Of a DNA stretch of 64,000 bases, positions 45,784-55,142 are shown piece by piece. Each line of letters begins with the position of its first letter. Position 1 is the stretch's first letter. Position numbers and translations under genes: made by a program. The notes under the pieces were generated by a model, which searched no databases, was not told the origin of the DNA, and was given only the letters and a program-made list of their open reading frames with translations. This DNA comes from Parvibaculaceae bacterium (GTDB lineage Bacteria; Pseudomonadota; Alphaproteobacteria; Parvibaculales; Parvibaculaceae). Where the stretch lies: positions 2,404,156 to 2,468,155 of the forward strand of contig JAHBYJ010000001.1 in assembly GCA_019636015.1 (NCBI GenBank), written 5' to 3'.

Positions 45784-47084
45784 TCGCCCCTCTCTTCCCT
45801 CAGCTTGCGCCAGTATGCGAGCCGCTTTGAAATCTCGCGCTCGAAGCCGCGCTCGACCGGACGGTAGAACTCCTGCCGTCCGACTTCCTCCGGGAAATAG
45901 TCCTGGCCGGAGAACGCATGCGGTGCGTCATGGTCGTATTCATAGCCCGCACCATAACCGAGCTGCTTCATGAGTTTCGTCGGTGCGTTGAGAATATGGG
46001 CAGGTGGCGCAACGGAGCCCGTCTCCCGCGCGCTGCGCATCGCCGCGCCGAACGCCATATAGGAAGCGTTCGATTTCGGCGCGGTGGCGAGATAGAGCAC
46101 TACCTGCGCCAGCGCGAGCTCGCCTTCGGGGGCGCCGAGAAAATCGAACACGTCTTTCGCGGCCAGCGCCTGATGCACGGCTTCGGGATCGGCAAGACCT
46201 ATATCCTCGATGGCGGCCCGAACGAGACGGCGCGCGATATAGAGTGGGTCTTCGCCACCCGCCAGCATGCGCGCGAGATAGTAGAGCGCGGCATCGCAAT
46301 CCGACCCACGGATCGACTTGTGCAGCGCGCTGATGAGATTGTAGTGCCCCTCGCGCCCCTTGTCGTAGAGCGGCGCGCGGCGCTGCACGGCGGCGATGAG
46401 CGCGGCCGTATCGAATGGTTCGGCCGGCGCGAGCGTGTGAACTTCCTCGGCAAGGTTGAGCGCATAGCGGCCATCGCCATCCGCCATCGCACGAAGCGAG
46501 GCGCGCGCATCGTCGTCGAGCGGCAACGGCGCGCCGTAGTAATCCTCCGCGCGTTCGAGCAGCTTCTCGAGCGCCGCGTCGTCGAGCCGGTTCAGCACCA
46601 TTACCTGCGCGCGGGAGAGGAGCGCCGCGTTGAGCTCGAAAGACGGGTTCTCGGTCGTGGCGCCGACCAGCGTCACCGTCCCGTCCTCCATGACCGGCAG
46701 GAAGCCGTCCTGCTGGGCGCGGTTGAAGCGGTGGATCTCGTCCACGAAGAGCAGCGTGCCCTTGCCGGTGGAGCGGCGCGCGCGGGCCGCCTCGAACACC
46801 TTTTTGAGGTCGGCGACGCCGGAGAAAATGGCCGACATAGGCTCGAAATGGAGCCCCACCCGGTCCGCCAGCAGCCGCGCGATCGTGGTCTTGCCGGTGC
46901 CGGGCGGCCCCCAGAGGATCAACGAGGAAAGGTGCCCGGCGGCAAGCATCCGCCCCAGGGGGCCCTTGGGGCCAAGCAGATGGTCTTGCCCCACCACTTC
47001 TTCGAGCGTCTTCGGGCGCAGCCTGTCCGCCAGCGGGCGCGGGGCGCCCTCATCCATGCCTGCGGCTTCGAAAAGTGTGCTCAT
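45780..47084 (-). CDS. rarA: Replication-associated recombination protein RarA
   Basis: A 434-residue AAA+ ATPase of the RarA/MgsA/WRNIP1 family that acts at stalled forks. It has a Walker A GPPGTGKTTIARLLAD, Walker B LFVDEIHRFNRAQQDG, a sensor GATTENPSFELNAAL and the conserved C-terminal block DIGLADPEAVHQALAAKD. It is the promoter-proximal gene of a six-gene chain whose next four junctions are ATGA overlaps. The start at 47084 could also be ATG at residue 10 (MDEGAPRPLADRLRP). Confidence 0.95.
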   Translation of the reverse strand: MSTLFEAAGMDEGAPRPLADRLRPKTLEEVVGQDHLLGPKGPLGRMLAAGHLSSLILWGPPGTGKTTIARLLADRVGLHFEPMSAIFSGVADLKKVFEAARARRSTGKGTLLFVDEIHRFNRAQQDGFLPVMEDGTVTLVGATTENPSFELNAALLSRAQVMVLNRLDDAALEKLLERAEDYYGAPLPLDDDARASLRAMADGDGRYALNLAEEVHTLAPAEPFDTAALIAAVQRRAPLYDKGREGHYNLISALHKSIRGSDCDAALYYLARMLAGGEDPLYIARRLVRAAIEDIGLADPEAVHQALAAKDVFDFLGAPEGELALAQVVLYLATAPKSNASYMAFGAAMRSARETGSVAPPAHILNAPTKLMKQLGYGAGYEYDHDAPHAFSGQDYFPEEVGRQEFYRPVERGFEREISKRLAYWRKLREERGE

Positions 47085-47154
47085 GGCGGCTGTTTAGCAC
47101 GGATTCCGGGCCAGACTGAGCGGCCTTTCGGGCCTTCTGCCCCCTGCGTCAATT

Positions 47155-47199
47155 TTGCAAGCGATTGTCAATCACAACGCTATTGCAAACTATTCGCAA
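47155..47199 (+). promoter_or_regulatory. Two tandem Fur-like boxes upstream of bfd
   Basis: Two near-palindromes built on TTGCAA...TTCGCAA/TTGTCAA occur: 47155-47171 and 47183-47199, 28 bp apart. The second, TTGCAAACTATTCGCAA, resembles alphaproteobacterial Fur-type sites. They lie 77-121 bases before bfd and also upstream of rarA in the other direction. Iron-dependent control of the bfd gene is likely. Confidence 0.55.
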
Positions 47200-47275
47200 G
47201 GGTGGCATCTTCCCCGCCTAACCGCCGGAAATGGCGGCAACGGGCCGGAATGGCCGGGCAGGAAACGGGCGTCAG

Positions 47276-47482
47276 ATGATCGTTTGCGTGTGTAATGCCA
47301 AGAATTGCCGGACCGTTCGCGAGGTCCTGACGCAGTCCCCCCATATCGACACGCCGGCCGCCGCTCACCGCGCCATGGGTTCCACGCCGCAATGCGGCCG
47401 CTGCCTGCCCACCATCGCCGGCATGATCTCCGACGTGCGCAACGAAAATGCGGTCGTAACGGCGTTGGCCGCCGCCGACTGA
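47276..47482 (+). CDS. bfd: Bacterioferritin-associated ferredoxin
   Basis: A 68-residue [2Fe-2S] protein. The four ligands match Bfd/BFD-like domains: Cys4-x-Cys6 at the N-terminus (VCVCN) and Cys40-x-x-Cys43 (PQCGRC) further on. Bfd reduces the haem of bacterioferritin to mobilise stored iron. bfr follows 131 bases downstream. The ATG at 47276 is chosen over an upstream one because the ligand spacing matches the family. Likely repressed by iron via the upstream boxes. Confidence 0.92.
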   Translation: MIVCVCNAKNCRTVREVLTQSPHIDTPAAAHRAMGSTPQCGRCLPTIAGMISDVRNENAVVTALAAAD

Positions 47483-47499
47483 GCGCATCAGTCGAGAGA

Positions 47500-47520
47500 T
47501 ATTCTCAAAATCATTCTCAA
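47500..47520. promoter_or_regulatory. ATTCTCAAA direct repeat between bfd and bfr
   Basis: ATTCTCAAA occurs at 47500-47508 and 47512-47520, within an AT-rich stretch; on the minus strand this reads as TGAGAATGATTTTGAGAAT, which resembles an iron-regulator box. It lies about 95-115 bases before bfr. Confidence 0.4.
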
Positions 47521-47613
47521 ACTATTGTTTTTGCTGCATTTTTTGAAATGCGGCTTTGACGTTTGACGGCTTCGGCCTACTCTTCCCGAACGAGTCGGCG
47601 AAAGAGGTCAATC

Positions 47614-48096
47614 ATGCGCGGCGATGCCAAGGTTATCGAATATCTGAACAAGGCCCTCCGGGCCGAGCTTACGGCCATTAACCAGTATTTCCTGCATGCG
47701 CGCATGTTCAAGAACTGGGGCCTGAAGAAGCTTGGCGAGGTCGAGTATCACGAATCGATCGACGAGATGAAACATGCCGACAAGATCATCGAACGCATCC
47801 TCTTCCTCGATGGCCTGCCGAACCTGCAGGATCTCGACAAGCTGCTGATCGGCGAAAATCCGGTCGAATGCCTCGAATGCGACCTGAAGCTCGAATATTC
47901 GGGCCATGCCTTCTACAAGGAGGCCATCGCCTATTGCGAAGAGGTCCGCGACTACATCACCCGCGAAATCTTCGAGGACATTCTGGAAGACGAGGAAGAA
48001 CATATCGACTTCCTCGAAACCCAACTCGAACTGGTGAAGACGGTCGGCCTCCAGAACTATCTCCAGTCGCAGATGGGCGACCAGGAAGCGTCGTAA
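47614..48096 (+). CDS. bfr: Bacterioferritin
   Basis: A 160-residue four-helix-bundle ferritin that stores iron in a 24-mer. Canonical ferroxidase ligands occur at their standard numbers: Glu18, Glu51, His54, Glu94, Glu127 and His130, and the haem-binding Met52 is in place (SIDEMKHAD), so it is a true haem bacterioferritin. The ATG at 47614 has AAAGAGG upstream and gives exactly that numbering. Preceded by bfd and a repeat element; convergent with the Do-family protease, whose stop is 9 bases away. Confidence 0.96.
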   Translation: MRGDAKVIEYLNKALRAELTAINQYFLHARMFKNWGLKKLGEVEYHESIDEMKHADKIIERILFLDGLPNLQDLDKLLIGENPVECLECDLKLEYSGHAFYKEAIAYCEEVRDYITREIFEDILEDEEEHIDFLETQLELVKTVGLQNYLQSQMGDQEAS

Positions 48097-48105
48097 ACAC
48101 CGCTT

Positions 48106-49596
48106 CTATCCGCCCACCGTCGCCGAGAAGGTGCGCTCGCCGCGTTTGACGGTGAAGTTCCATTGCGCCCGCGTGCCGCCGGTGACCTTGACGAGGTCCG
48201 CCACCTTTCCGATCTTCTGGCCAGCGACATCGACGATGATGTCGCCGCGCTGGAACTGGATGCGGTTCGCGGCAGAGCCCGGCTCGACATTGACGATAAC
48301 GACGCCCTTGTCGGTAAGCGTATCGAAGCCGAGACGGTCTGCAACGGCAGGCGAAAGATTTGCGACGGTCGCACCCGAAAAGGGATTGCGGCCCGCGATC
48401 GTGGTCTCCTCCGCCGGCGGCTCCTCGGGCGGCGCGATGAGTGCGACATCGGCCTCGCGCGGCTTGCCGTCGCGGAGATAGGAAATCCTCGCCTTGCCGC
48501 CAAGCCCCTTGGTCGCAAAACGGTAGCGCAGCGCCTGGGGCTCTTCGACATCGAACCCGTCCACCGCGCGGATCACATCGCCGACCTTGAGGCCTGCCTT
48601 GTCGGCCGGGCTCCCCGCGGCAAGGTCGCGGATAAGGCTACCGCCTGGCCGGTCGAGGCCGAGCGATTGCGCAAGCTCGGCGTCCACCGCCTGCAGCGCG
48701 GCGCCGAACCAGGGGCGTTTCACATGCCCGCCATTCCGGGCCGAAGCGACGACGCTCTCCACCATGTTGGACGGGATGGCGAAGCCGATGCCGATGCTGC
48801 CGCCGGTCTGCGAATAGATCGCCGTGTTGATGCCTATAAGCTGGCCATCCATGGTGACGAGCGCACCGCCGGAATTGCCCGGGTTGATCGCGGCATCCGT
48901 CTGGATGAAGAATTGATAGTCCGAAACGCCGACATGCGTGCGCGCCAGCGCCGAGACAATGCCCGATGTGACCGTCTGCCCGACGCCGAAGGGGTTGCCG
49001 ATCGCCAGCACGAGATCGCCGACTTCCACCGCATCCGAATTCTTGAAAGCAAGATGCGGCAGCGTCTCGCGCCCGTTTCCGATCCGGAGTACGGCGAGAT
49101 CCGTGCGCTCGTCGGAGAGAACGAGTTCCGCCTCGAACTCGCGCCTGTCGGCAAGCGCGACGGTGAATTCCTGTCCGTCCCGGATGACGTGATAATTGGT
49201 AACGACGAGGCCCGAGGGGTCGACGATGACACCGGAGCCGAGCGACTGTTGCACGCGCTCGCGCGGTACACCGAAGCTGAAACGGTTGCCGAAGAATTGC
49301 TGAAAGAAGGGATCGTTGGCGAAGGGCGAGCGCACCTGCTCCTTCACCACGCGCTTCGTGTAGACATTGACGACGGCGGGCGCGACGCGCTTCACCACCG
49401 GCGCATAGGAAAGCTGGACCTCGCCCCGGCTGCCCGGCACTTGCCTTTCGGGCTCGGCGCGAGCGCTCCATGGGATGATCACCAGGGCCACCGTAAGAAG
49501 AATACCTGCGAGCACCATGGCGAGCGCGCCCGCCCAGTTCGACTCCGACAACATTTCCACCACCATCCCGCGCGTCCTCGATAGAAGGACGGGCAT
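48106..49596 (-). CDS. Do-family (DegP/HtrA-like) periplasmic serine protease
   Basis: A 496-residue chaperone-protease. After an N-terminal membrane/signal segment (ALAMVLAGILLTVALVII), the trypsin-like domain has the triad His in VVTNYHVI, Asp in DERTDLAVLRI and Ser in NPGNSGGALV. Two PDZ domains follow (GLKVGDVIRAVDGF and GSAANRIQFQRGDIIVDVAG). Residues immediately after the hydrophobic part (ARAEPERQ) suggest either cleavage or membrane anchoring. Start is uncertain: I use ATG 49596 (AAGGGG upstream); 49566 and 49554 are alternatives. It follows the rplQ terminator on the same strand. Confidence 0.9.
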   Translation of the reverse strand: MPVLLSRTRGMVVEMLSESNWAGALAMVLAGILLTVALVIIPWSARAEPERQVPGSRGEVQLSYAPVVKRVAPAVVNVYTKRVVKEQVRSPFANDPFFQQFFGNRFSFGVPRERVQQSLGSGVIVDPSGLVVTNYHVIRDGQEFTVALADRREFEAELVLSDERTDLAVLRIGNGRETLPHLAFKNSDAVEVGDLVLAIGNPFGVGQTVTSGIVSALARTHVGVSDYQFFIQTDAAINPGNSGGALVTMDGQLIGINTAIYSQTGGSIGIGFAIPSNMVESVVASARNGGHVKRPWFGAALQAVDAELAQSLGLDRPGGSLIRDLAAGSPADKAGLKVGDVIRAVDGFDVEEPQALRYRFATKGLGGKARISYLRDGKPREADVALIAPPEEPPAEETTIAGRNPFSGATVANLSPAVADRLGFDTLTDKGVVIVNVEPGSAANRIQFQRGDIIVDVAGQKIGKVADLVKVTGGTRAQWNFTVKRGERTFSATVGG

Positions 49597-49711
49597 TGGC
49601 CCCTTTGACGCCCGAAACATTCGCCGCGCGGGAATTTTGCGAAGCCGGTGCCGCAATGACAAGCCCGGATTGCCCCTTGGCGCGTTACCGGATCGTCATG
49701 AACCGGCAAAG

Positions 49712-49738
49712 AAAAAGGCGGCACCCGCGGATGCCGCC
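49712..49738 (-). terminator. Intrinsic terminator of the ribosomal superoperon
   Basis: On the minus strand GGCGGCA...TGCCGCC forms a 7-bp stem (49732-49738 with 49717-49723) around a GC loop, followed by TTTTTC. It is 27 bases beyond the rplQ stop. Confidence 0.85.
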
Positions 49739-49764
49739 CTGAACCTGAAACCGGGAGAGGAAGA

Positions 49765-50184
49765 TCAATCCTCGTCGCCCTCGTCATCCGAGAAGACCGG
49801 GCCCGAGTCCTGGCCCTTGGCGCTCTCGTCGCGATCGACGAACTCGATCACGGCCATCGGCGCGCTGTCGCCATGGCGGAAGCCCGCCTTGAGGACGCGG
49901 ATATAACCGCCAGGACGTTCCTGATAGCGCGGGCCGAGCACGTCGAAGAGCTTGGCGGCCCAGAGCTTGTCGGGCAGCGCCGCATAGGCCTGACGGCGGG
50001 CGTGCAGATCGCCGCGCTTGCCGAGCGTCACGAGCTTCTCGACATAGGGGCGAAGCTCCTTTGCCTTGGGCAGCGTGGTGACGATCTGCTCATGCTTGAT
50101 CAGCGCCACGGCCATGTTTGCGAGCATGGCCTTGCGATGGCTGGCGGTACGATTGAGCTTGCGGCCGGCTTTTCCGTGGCGCAT
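49765..50184 (-). CDS. rplQ: 50S ribosomal protein L17
   Basis: A 139-residue large-subunit protein; recognised by [24 protein letters not shown] and the [24 protein letters not shown] core. The acidic tail (SDDEGDED) is a C-terminal extension beyond the usual 120 residues. Last gene of the superoperon, 52 bases after rpoA. Confidence 0.98.
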   Translation of the reverse strand: MRHGKAGRKLNRTASHRKAMLANMAVALIKHEQIVTTLPKAKELRPYVEKLVTLGKRGDLHARRQAYAALPDKLWAAKLFDVLGPRYQERPGGYIRVLKAGFRHGDSAPMAVIEFVDRDESAKGQDSGPVFSDDEGDED

Positions 50185-50236
50185 GTGCCCTACTCCTCGA
50201 TTAGATGCGGCGTCTTCAGGACGCGGCGTTGACTAC

Positions 50237-51253
50237 TCAATATTGATCTTCGTACCGCTTCGCCAGCTCTTCGATATTCTCCGGCGGCCAGTTCGGGACT
50301 TCCATGCCGAGATGGAGACCCATCTGGGCGAGCACTTCCTTGATCTCGTTCAGCGACTTGCGGCCAAAGTTCGGCGTGCGGAGCATTTCGCTCTCGGTCT
50401 TCTGGATGAGATCGCCGATATAGACGATGTTGTCGTTCTTGAGGCAGTTGGCCGAACGAACCGACAGTTCGAGCTCGTCCACCTTCTTGAGCAGCGCCGC
50501 ATTGAACTCGAGTTCCGGACGGCTCTCCTCGACATGCTTCTGCTCGGGCTCTTCGAAATTCACGAAGGTCTGGAGCTGATCCTGCAGGATGCGCGCGGCA
50601 TAGGCCACTGCATCTTCCGGCGTCACGGCGCCGTTCGTCTCGATCTGCATGGTGAGCTTGTCATAGTCGAGCACCTGGCCTTCGCGGGTGTTCTCGACCT
50701 TGTAGGAAACGCGCTTCACCGGGCTGTAGAGGCTATCGACCGGGATGAGGCCGATCGGTGCATCTTCCGGACGGTTGCGGTCGGAGGCGACATAGCCCTT
50801 GCCGAGCGCAACCGTGAACTCCATGCGGATCTCGGCGCCATCGTCCAGCGTGCAGAGCACGAGATCGGGGTTCAGCACCTCGATATCGGCGCCGGCCGTG
50901 ATGTCGCCGGCGGTCACGGCGCCGGGGCCCTTCTTCGACAGCGTCATGCGCTTCGGGCCTTCGGCATGAAGGCGCAGCGCAAGCTGCTTGATGTTCAGGA
51001 TGATGTCGGTGACATCTTCGCGCACGCCGGGGATCGAGGAGAACTCGTGCAGCACGCCGTCGATCTGCACAGCGGTCACGGCCGCGCCCTGCAGCGAGGA
51101 CATGAGCACGCGGCGAAGCGCGTTGCCGAGCGTCAGGCCGAATCCGCGCTCGAGCGGCTCGGCTACCACGGTCGCGAAGCGCTGCGCATCATGGCCGGAA
51201 TTGATTTCGAGCTTATTCGGTTTGATCAGCTCTTCCCAGTTCTTCTGGATCAC
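50237..51253 (-). CDS. rpoA: RNA polymerase alpha subunit
   Basis: A 338-residue subunit that assembles beta/beta' and contacts UP elements and activators. The N-terminal dimerisation domain (up to about 235) starts with [34 protein letters not shown]; the C-terminal domain contains [47 protein letters not shown]. Both parts are complete. Lies between rpsK (154-base gap with a hairpin) and rplQ. Confidence 0.99.
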   Translation of the reverse strand: MIQKNWEELIKPNKLEINSGHDAQRFATVVAEPLERGFGLTLGNALRRVLMSSLQGAAVTAVQIDGVLHEFSSIPGVREDVTDIILNIKQLALRLHAEGPKRMTLSKKGPGAVTAGDITAGADIEVLNPDLVLCTLDDGAEIRMEFTVALGKGYVASDRNRPEDAPIGLIPVDSLYSPVKRVSYKVENTREGQVLDYDKLTMQIETNGAVTPEDAVAYAARILQDQLQTFVNFEEPEQKHVEESRPELEFNAALLKKVDELELSVRSANCLKNDNIVYIGDLIQKTESEMLRTPNFGRKSLNEIKEVLAQMGLHLGMEVPNWPPENIEELAKRYEDQY

Positions 51254-51371
51254 TTTGAAACCTCGTGCCGTCGTTTGCGGAGCGCTTCACAGCGCCCGGG
51301 CGGGAGACATCCGCCACCTGATCTCTTTAACGTCCGCTCCACCATTCAATCGTGCGAGCCCGGACGTGACC

Positions 51372-51390
51372 GCGCTCCCGGCAGGAGCGC
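51372..51390 (-). promoter_or_regulatory. Perfect 7-bp hairpin in the rpsK-rpoA spacer
   Basis: GCGCTCC (51372-51378) and GGAGCGC (51384-51390) with a 5-base loop lie in the unusually long gap between rpsK and rpoA. There is no T-run, so it is more likely an mRNA structure (attenuation, processing or stability) than a terminator. Confidence 0.4.
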
Positions 51391-51407
51391 AAGCCAGATA
51401 CCGGTCG

Positions 51408-51797
51408 TTAGACGCGGCGCCGCTTCGGAGGACGGCAACCATTGTGCGGGATCGGCGTCACGTCGCGGATGGTCGTGACGGTGAAGCCCACCGACTGCAG
51501 CGCGCGGAGCGCCGACTCGCGGCCCGAGCCCGGACCGCACACCTCGACTTCGAGGGTACGCATGCCATGCTCCATGGCCTTCTTGCCCGCATCTTCCGCC
51601 GCCATCTGCGCGGCGAAGGGCGTCGACTTGCGGCTGCCCTTGAAACCCATCATGCCGGCCGACGACCAGGAGATCGCGTTGCCCTGGGCATCGGTGATCG
51701 TGATCATCGTGTTGTTGAACGTGGAATTCACGTGGGCCACGCCCGACGAGATATTCTTACGTTCCTTGCGCTTGACGCGAACCTTGTCTTTAGCCAT
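51408..51797 (-). CDS. rpsK: 30S ribosomal protein S11
   Basis: A 129-residue protein of the small-subunit platform, with [34 protein letters not shown] at the N-terminal side and [16 protein letters not shown] at the C-terminus. Basic, no anomalies. Lies 71 bases after rpsM. Confidence 0.99.
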   Translation of the reverse strand: MAKDKVRVKRKERKNISSGVAHVNSTFNNTMITITDAQGNAISWSSAGMMGFKGSRKSTPFAAQMAAEDAGKKAMEHGMRTLEVEVCGPGSGRESALRALQSVGFTVTTIRDVTPIPHNGCRPPKRRRV

Positions 51798-51868
51798 CCG
51801 TCTGAAACCTTCGTGTCACGCGGGGAACCGCGTCGCCCGCGCCCCGGAATGAGAGAGCTCTCGCCCTG

Positions 51869-52237
51869 TTACTTCTTCTTGCCGGCGATCGCCTTGGCCG
51901 GACCCTTGCGGGTGCGGGCATTGGTGTGGGTGCGCTGGCCGCGAACCGGCAGGCCCTTGCGGTGACGCAGGCCGCGATAGCAGCCAAGGTCCATCAGCCG
52001 CTTGATGTTCATGGCGACTTCGCGCCGCAGATCGCCTTCCACGAGATAGTCGCGGTCGATCGTCTCGCGGATCTGAATGACCTCGGCGTCGGTCAGCTCG
52101 TTCACGCGACGCTCGGCCGGAATGCCGACCGCAGCGCAGATTTCCTTGGCCTTGGCATCGCCGATGCCATGAATATAGGTCAGGCCGATGACCACCCGCT
52201 TGTTGGTCGGGATATTGACGCCAGCGATACGAGCCAC
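51869..52237 (-). CDS. rpsM: 30S ribosomal protein S13
   Basis: A 122-residue head protein contacting the P-site tRNA and L5. Begins [26 protein letters not shown] and ends with the basic [22 protein letters not shown] tail (helix-two-turn-helix before it). First gene after adk; a strong promoter lies in the 196-base gap, so rpsM-rpsK-rpoA-rplQ can be transcribed separately. Confidence 0.99.
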   Translation of the reverse strand: MARIAGVNIPTNKRVVIGLTYIHGIGDAKAKEICAAVGIPAERRVNELTDAEVIQIRETIDRDYLVEGDLRREVAMNIKRLMDLGCYRGLRHRKGLPVRGQRTHTNARTRKGPAKAIAGKKK

Positions 52238-52379
52238 GTGTCTCTCCTAAACTTCGGGAATCGCCTAACCCGGCACCTGCGTGAAAACCCGCCTCGAAAC
52301 ACCCCAAAAACCGCGGAATTCCGCCATTTTTCGGTCCCGAGCCGGATCATTCTCTGAAAGTACCGTCGCGAAGGCCGGG

Positions 52380-52407
52380 ATTATAGGATTTACTCCTTCC
52401 CAGTCAA
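52380..52407 (-). promoter_or_regulatory. Strong sigma70-like promoter before rpsM
   Basis: On the minus strand TTGACT (52402-52407) and TATAAT (52380-52385) are separated by 16 bases. The -10 is a perfect consensus. It lies about 145 bases before rpsM, leaving a leader long enough for regulatory structure, and just after adk, the most obvious sigma70-type promoter that I found inside the superoperon. Confidence 0.75.
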
Positions 52408-52433
52408 CCGCTTAAGCCTTTTCCCTTCCCTTT

Positions 52434-53006
52434 CTAAAGCCCGAGGGCCGCCTCGATCTGGCGGGTTACCTCATCCATTTCCTTCATGCCGTCCACGGCC
52501 TTCAGCCTGCCCTTGCCCTTGTAATAGGCCGAGAGCGGCGCCGTCTGCTCGTGGTAGACCGCGAGGCGCTTCTTGAGCGCCTCCGCATTGTCGTCTGCCC
52601 GGGCGCCGCCGACCGTTTCGGCTGCGCGGGTCTCGATCCGCTGCAGCAGGATACGGTCGTCGACCACCAGTTCGACCACGGCATCGAGCGCGGTACCCTT
52701 GCCCTTCAGCATCTCGTCCAGCGCCTCGGCCTGGGCGACGTTCCGCGGAAAACCGTCCAGGATATAGCCCTTGGCGACATCCGGCTGCTCGATCCGCTCG
52801 GCGATGATACCCACCACCACTTCGTTTGGGACGAGCTCGCCCCGCGCCATGATGGCCTCGGCCTTCTTGCCGGTCTCGGTCCCGGCGGCAACGGCCGCCC
52901 GCAGCATGTCGCCGGTCGAAAGCTGGACGAAGCCGTACTTATCTTCGAGCCGCTTCGCCTGCGTGCCCTTGCCCGCTCCGGGCGGTCCCAGAAGGATCAG
53001 TTTCAT
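52434..53006 (-). CDS. adk: Adenylate kinase
   Basis: A 190-residue enzyme interconverting ATP + AMP and 2 ADP. P-loop [11 protein letters not shown], the AMP-binding [13 protein letters not shown] and [13 protein letters not shown], and a short LID (about 190 residues in all, no zinc-binding Cys4 motif) show the short-form enzyme usual in alphaproteobacteria. The start overlaps the secY stop by four bases (53003-53006). Confidence 0.98.
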   Translation of the reverse strand: MKLILLGPPGAGKGTQAKRLEDKYGFVQLSTGDMLRAAVAAGTETGKKAEAIMARGELVPNEVVVGIIAERIEQPDVAKGYILDGFPRNVAQAEALDEMLKGKGTALDAVVELVVDDRILLQRIETRAAETVGGARADDNAEALKKRLAVYHEQTAPLSAYYKGKGRLKAVDGMKEMDEVTRQIEAALGL

Positions 53007-54346
53007 CGGCGCTGGCCCCTCAGCTTCGATTTCTTGATCAGCCCCTCATATTGATGGGCCAGAAGATGGCTCTGCACCTGGGAAACCGTGTCCATGGTCA
53101 CGCTCACCACGATGAGGAGCGATGTACCGCCGAAATAGAACGGCACGTTGTACTGCGAGATCAGGATTTCGGGCAGCAAACAGACCAGCGTCAGGTAGAT
53201 GGCGCCGACCACGGTGAGCCTTGTCAGCACATAGTCGATATATTCGGCCGTGCGCTGGCCGGGCCGGATGCCCGGGATGAAGCCGCCATACTTCTTCAGA
53301 TTGTCGGCCGTATCCGCAGGGTTGAACACGATCGCCGTATAGAAGAAGGCGAAGAAGATGATGCCCGCGGCATAGAGCGCAATATAGAGCGGCTGCCCGT
53401 GCTGCAGCATGGCCGTCACGGTGTTCAGCCAGTCGGGGCCCTGCCCGCCGCTGAAATTCGCCACGGTGATCGGCAGAAGCAGGATGGACGAAGCGAAGAT
53501 CGGCGGAATGACGCCGGCGGTGTTCAGCTTCAGCGGCAGATGCGAGCTGTCGCCGCCGTAAAGCTTGTTACCCACTTGTCGCTTCGGATATTGCACGAGC
53601 AATCGTCGCTGGGCCCGCTCGACGAACACGATACCCATGATGACGATGACGACCATCACCGTGAGGAAGAGGATGATCGCCATGGAAATGGCGCCCTGAC
53701 GGCCGAGTTCGAGCGTCCCGGCAAGCGCCCGCGGCAGTTCCGCGACAATGCCCGAGAAGATGATGAGCGAAATGCCATTGCCGACGCCGCGCGCGGTGAT
53801 CTGCTCGCCGAGCCACATCAGGAAGACGGTGCCGCCAACCAGCGTGATGACCGTCGTCGCACGGAAGAAGTAGCCCGGATCGATGACCACGCTGCCCATG
53901 CCGCTCGCCGCGCCTTCAAGACCGACCGCAATGCCATAGCCCTGCAGTGTGGCGAGGATCACCGTGCCGTAGCGCGTATACTGGTTGATCTGCTTGCGGC
54001 CCTGCTCGCCTTCTTTCTTGAGCTGGGCAAGGTGCGGCGAGACCGCCGTCATCAGCTGAATGATGATCGAAGCGGAGATGTAGGGCATGATCGTCAGCGC
54101 GAAGATCGCCATACGGCCGATCGCGCCGCCCGCCAGCATGTCGAACACGCCAAGCAGGCCCGACTGCTGCTGCTGGAACACCTGCGCCAGGGCAACGGGA
54201 TCGATACCCGGCAGCGGGATATAGGTGCCAAAGCGATAGACGATCAGCACACCCAGTGTGAACCAGATGCGCTTCTTCAACTCGGTCGCCTTGGAGAAGG
54301 CCGCGAAGTTGAGGTTCGCCGCGAGCTGTTCAGCCGCTGATGCCAT
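53003..54346 (-). CDS. secY: Preprotein translocase subunit SecY
   Basis: A 447-residue protein with ten membrane helices forming the protein-conducting channel. Hallmarks include [14 protein letters not shown] near the N-terminus, [24 protein letters not shown]-type motif ([14 protein letters not shown]) in the middle, and [18 protein letters not shown] in the cytoplasmic loop. SecE and SecG lie elsewhere. 51 bases after rplO, overlapping adk. Confidence 0.99.
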   Translation of the reverse strand: MASAAEQLAANLNFAAFSKATELKKRIWFTLGVLIVYRFGTYIPLPGIDPVALAQVFQQQQSGLLGVFDMLAGGAIGRMAIFALTIMPYISASIIIQLMTAVSPHLAQLKKEGEQGRKQINQYTRYGTVILATLQGYGIAVGLEGAASGMGSVVIDPGYFFRATTVITLVGGTVFLMWLGEQITARGVGNGISLIIFSGIVAELPRALAGTLELGRQGAISMAIILFLTVMVVIVIMGIVFVERAQRRLLVQYPKRQVGNKLYGGDSSHLPLKLNTAGVIPPIFASSILLLPITVANFSGGQGPDWLNTVTAMLQHGQPLYIALYAAGIIFFAFFYTAIVFNPADTADNLKKYGGFIPGIRPGQRTAEYIDYVLTRLTVVGAIYLTLVCLLPEILISQYNVPFYFGGTSLLIVVSVTMDTVSQVQSHLLAHQYEGLIKKSKLRGQRR

Positions 54347-54397
54347 TCATCTCACCCTGTACGCCCCGGACATCCGGCCCGTAGAAACGACTTCGCC

Positions 54398-54880
54398 TTA
54401 CTCGGCCGCTGCCTTCGCCTTGGGCTCGATGACGGTGACCGAACCGCCCGCCTTTTCGACCGCCGCCTTGGCGCCTGCGGATGCGCCCGCCACTTCGAAA
54501 TTGAGCTTGGCCTTGAGCTCGCCGCTGCCGAGAAGACGGACACCGTCCTTGGCGCGGCGAATGATGCCCGCCTCGATCAGCGCAGCGGCATCGACCTTCG
54601 CGCCGCTCGCCAGCTTGCCGGCATCGACCGCTGCCTGGATGCGGCTGACATTCACGGCCACGAAGTCCAGACGGAACAGATTCTTGAAGCCGCGCTTCGG
54701 CAGGCGCATGTGGATCGGCATCTGGCCGCCCTCATAGCCCTTGATGGCGACGCCGGTACGGGACTTCTGGCCTTTCACGCCGCGTCCGCCGGTCTTGCCC
54801 TTGCCGGAGCCGATGCCGCGGCCCACACGCATGCGCGATTTGCGGGCGCCTTCGTTGTCGCGGATTTCATTCAGTTTCAT
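54398..54880 (-). CDS. rplO: 50S ribosomal protein L15
   Basis: A 160-residue protein with the Gly-rich N-terminal extension ([21 protein letters not shown]) that threads through 23S rRNA, then [13 protein letters not shown] and the globular C-domain ([22 protein letters not shown]). Slightly longer than E. coli L15, with an Ala/Lys-rich end. Confidence 0.98.
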   Translation of the reverse strand: MKLNEIRDNEGARKSRMRVGRGIGSGKGKTGGRGVKGQKSRTGVAIKGYEGGQMPIHMRLPKRGFKNLFRLDFVAVNVSRIQAAVDAGKLASGAKVDAAALIEAGIIRRAKDGVRLLGSGELKAKLNFEVAGASAGAKAAVEKAGGSVTVIEPKAKAAAE

Positions 54881-54921
54881 CGTTCTGCCTCGCGAGCCGG
54901 ATGGCTCTCAATAAAATGCGT

Positions 54922-55125
54922 TCAGGCCTCGTCCACGACGCGGACGAGATGGGGCACCTTCGCGATCATGCCACGCACGGAGGGCGTATCCTCAAGCGTG
55001 CGGGTGCGGTGCATCTTGTTCAGGCCGAGCCCGATCAGGGTCTGGCGCTGGGACGGCTCGCGGCGGAGCGGGCTGCCAACCTGCTGCACCGTTACCGTCT
55101 TGCCGGCGGATTTCTTAGCTGCCAT
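54922..55125 (-). CDS. rpmD: 50S ribosomal protein L30
   Basis: A 67-residue protein recognised by the core [46 protein letters not shown]. The first dozen residues are a basic start. Present here although some alphaproteobacterial relatives have lost it. Confidence 0.96.
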   Translation of the reverse strand: MAAKKSAGKTVTVQQVGSPLRREPSQRQTLIGLGLNKMHRTRTLEDTPSVRGMIAKVPHLVRVVDEA

Positions 55126-55142
55126 CGGTTTATCCTCCAGCC

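Noticed and set aside
45784..47084. A fluoride riboswitch for crcB
   Set aside because: crcB starts inside the rarA stop (ATGA), so there is no leader for such an element.
45918..47279. A 453-residue plus-strand frame opposite rarA
   Set aside because: RarA is complete on the other strand; the plus frame has low-complexity Arg-rich content.
48163..49584. A 473-residue plus-strand frame opposite the Do-family protease
   Set aside because: Antisense shadow; the protease is complete with triad and two PDZ domains.
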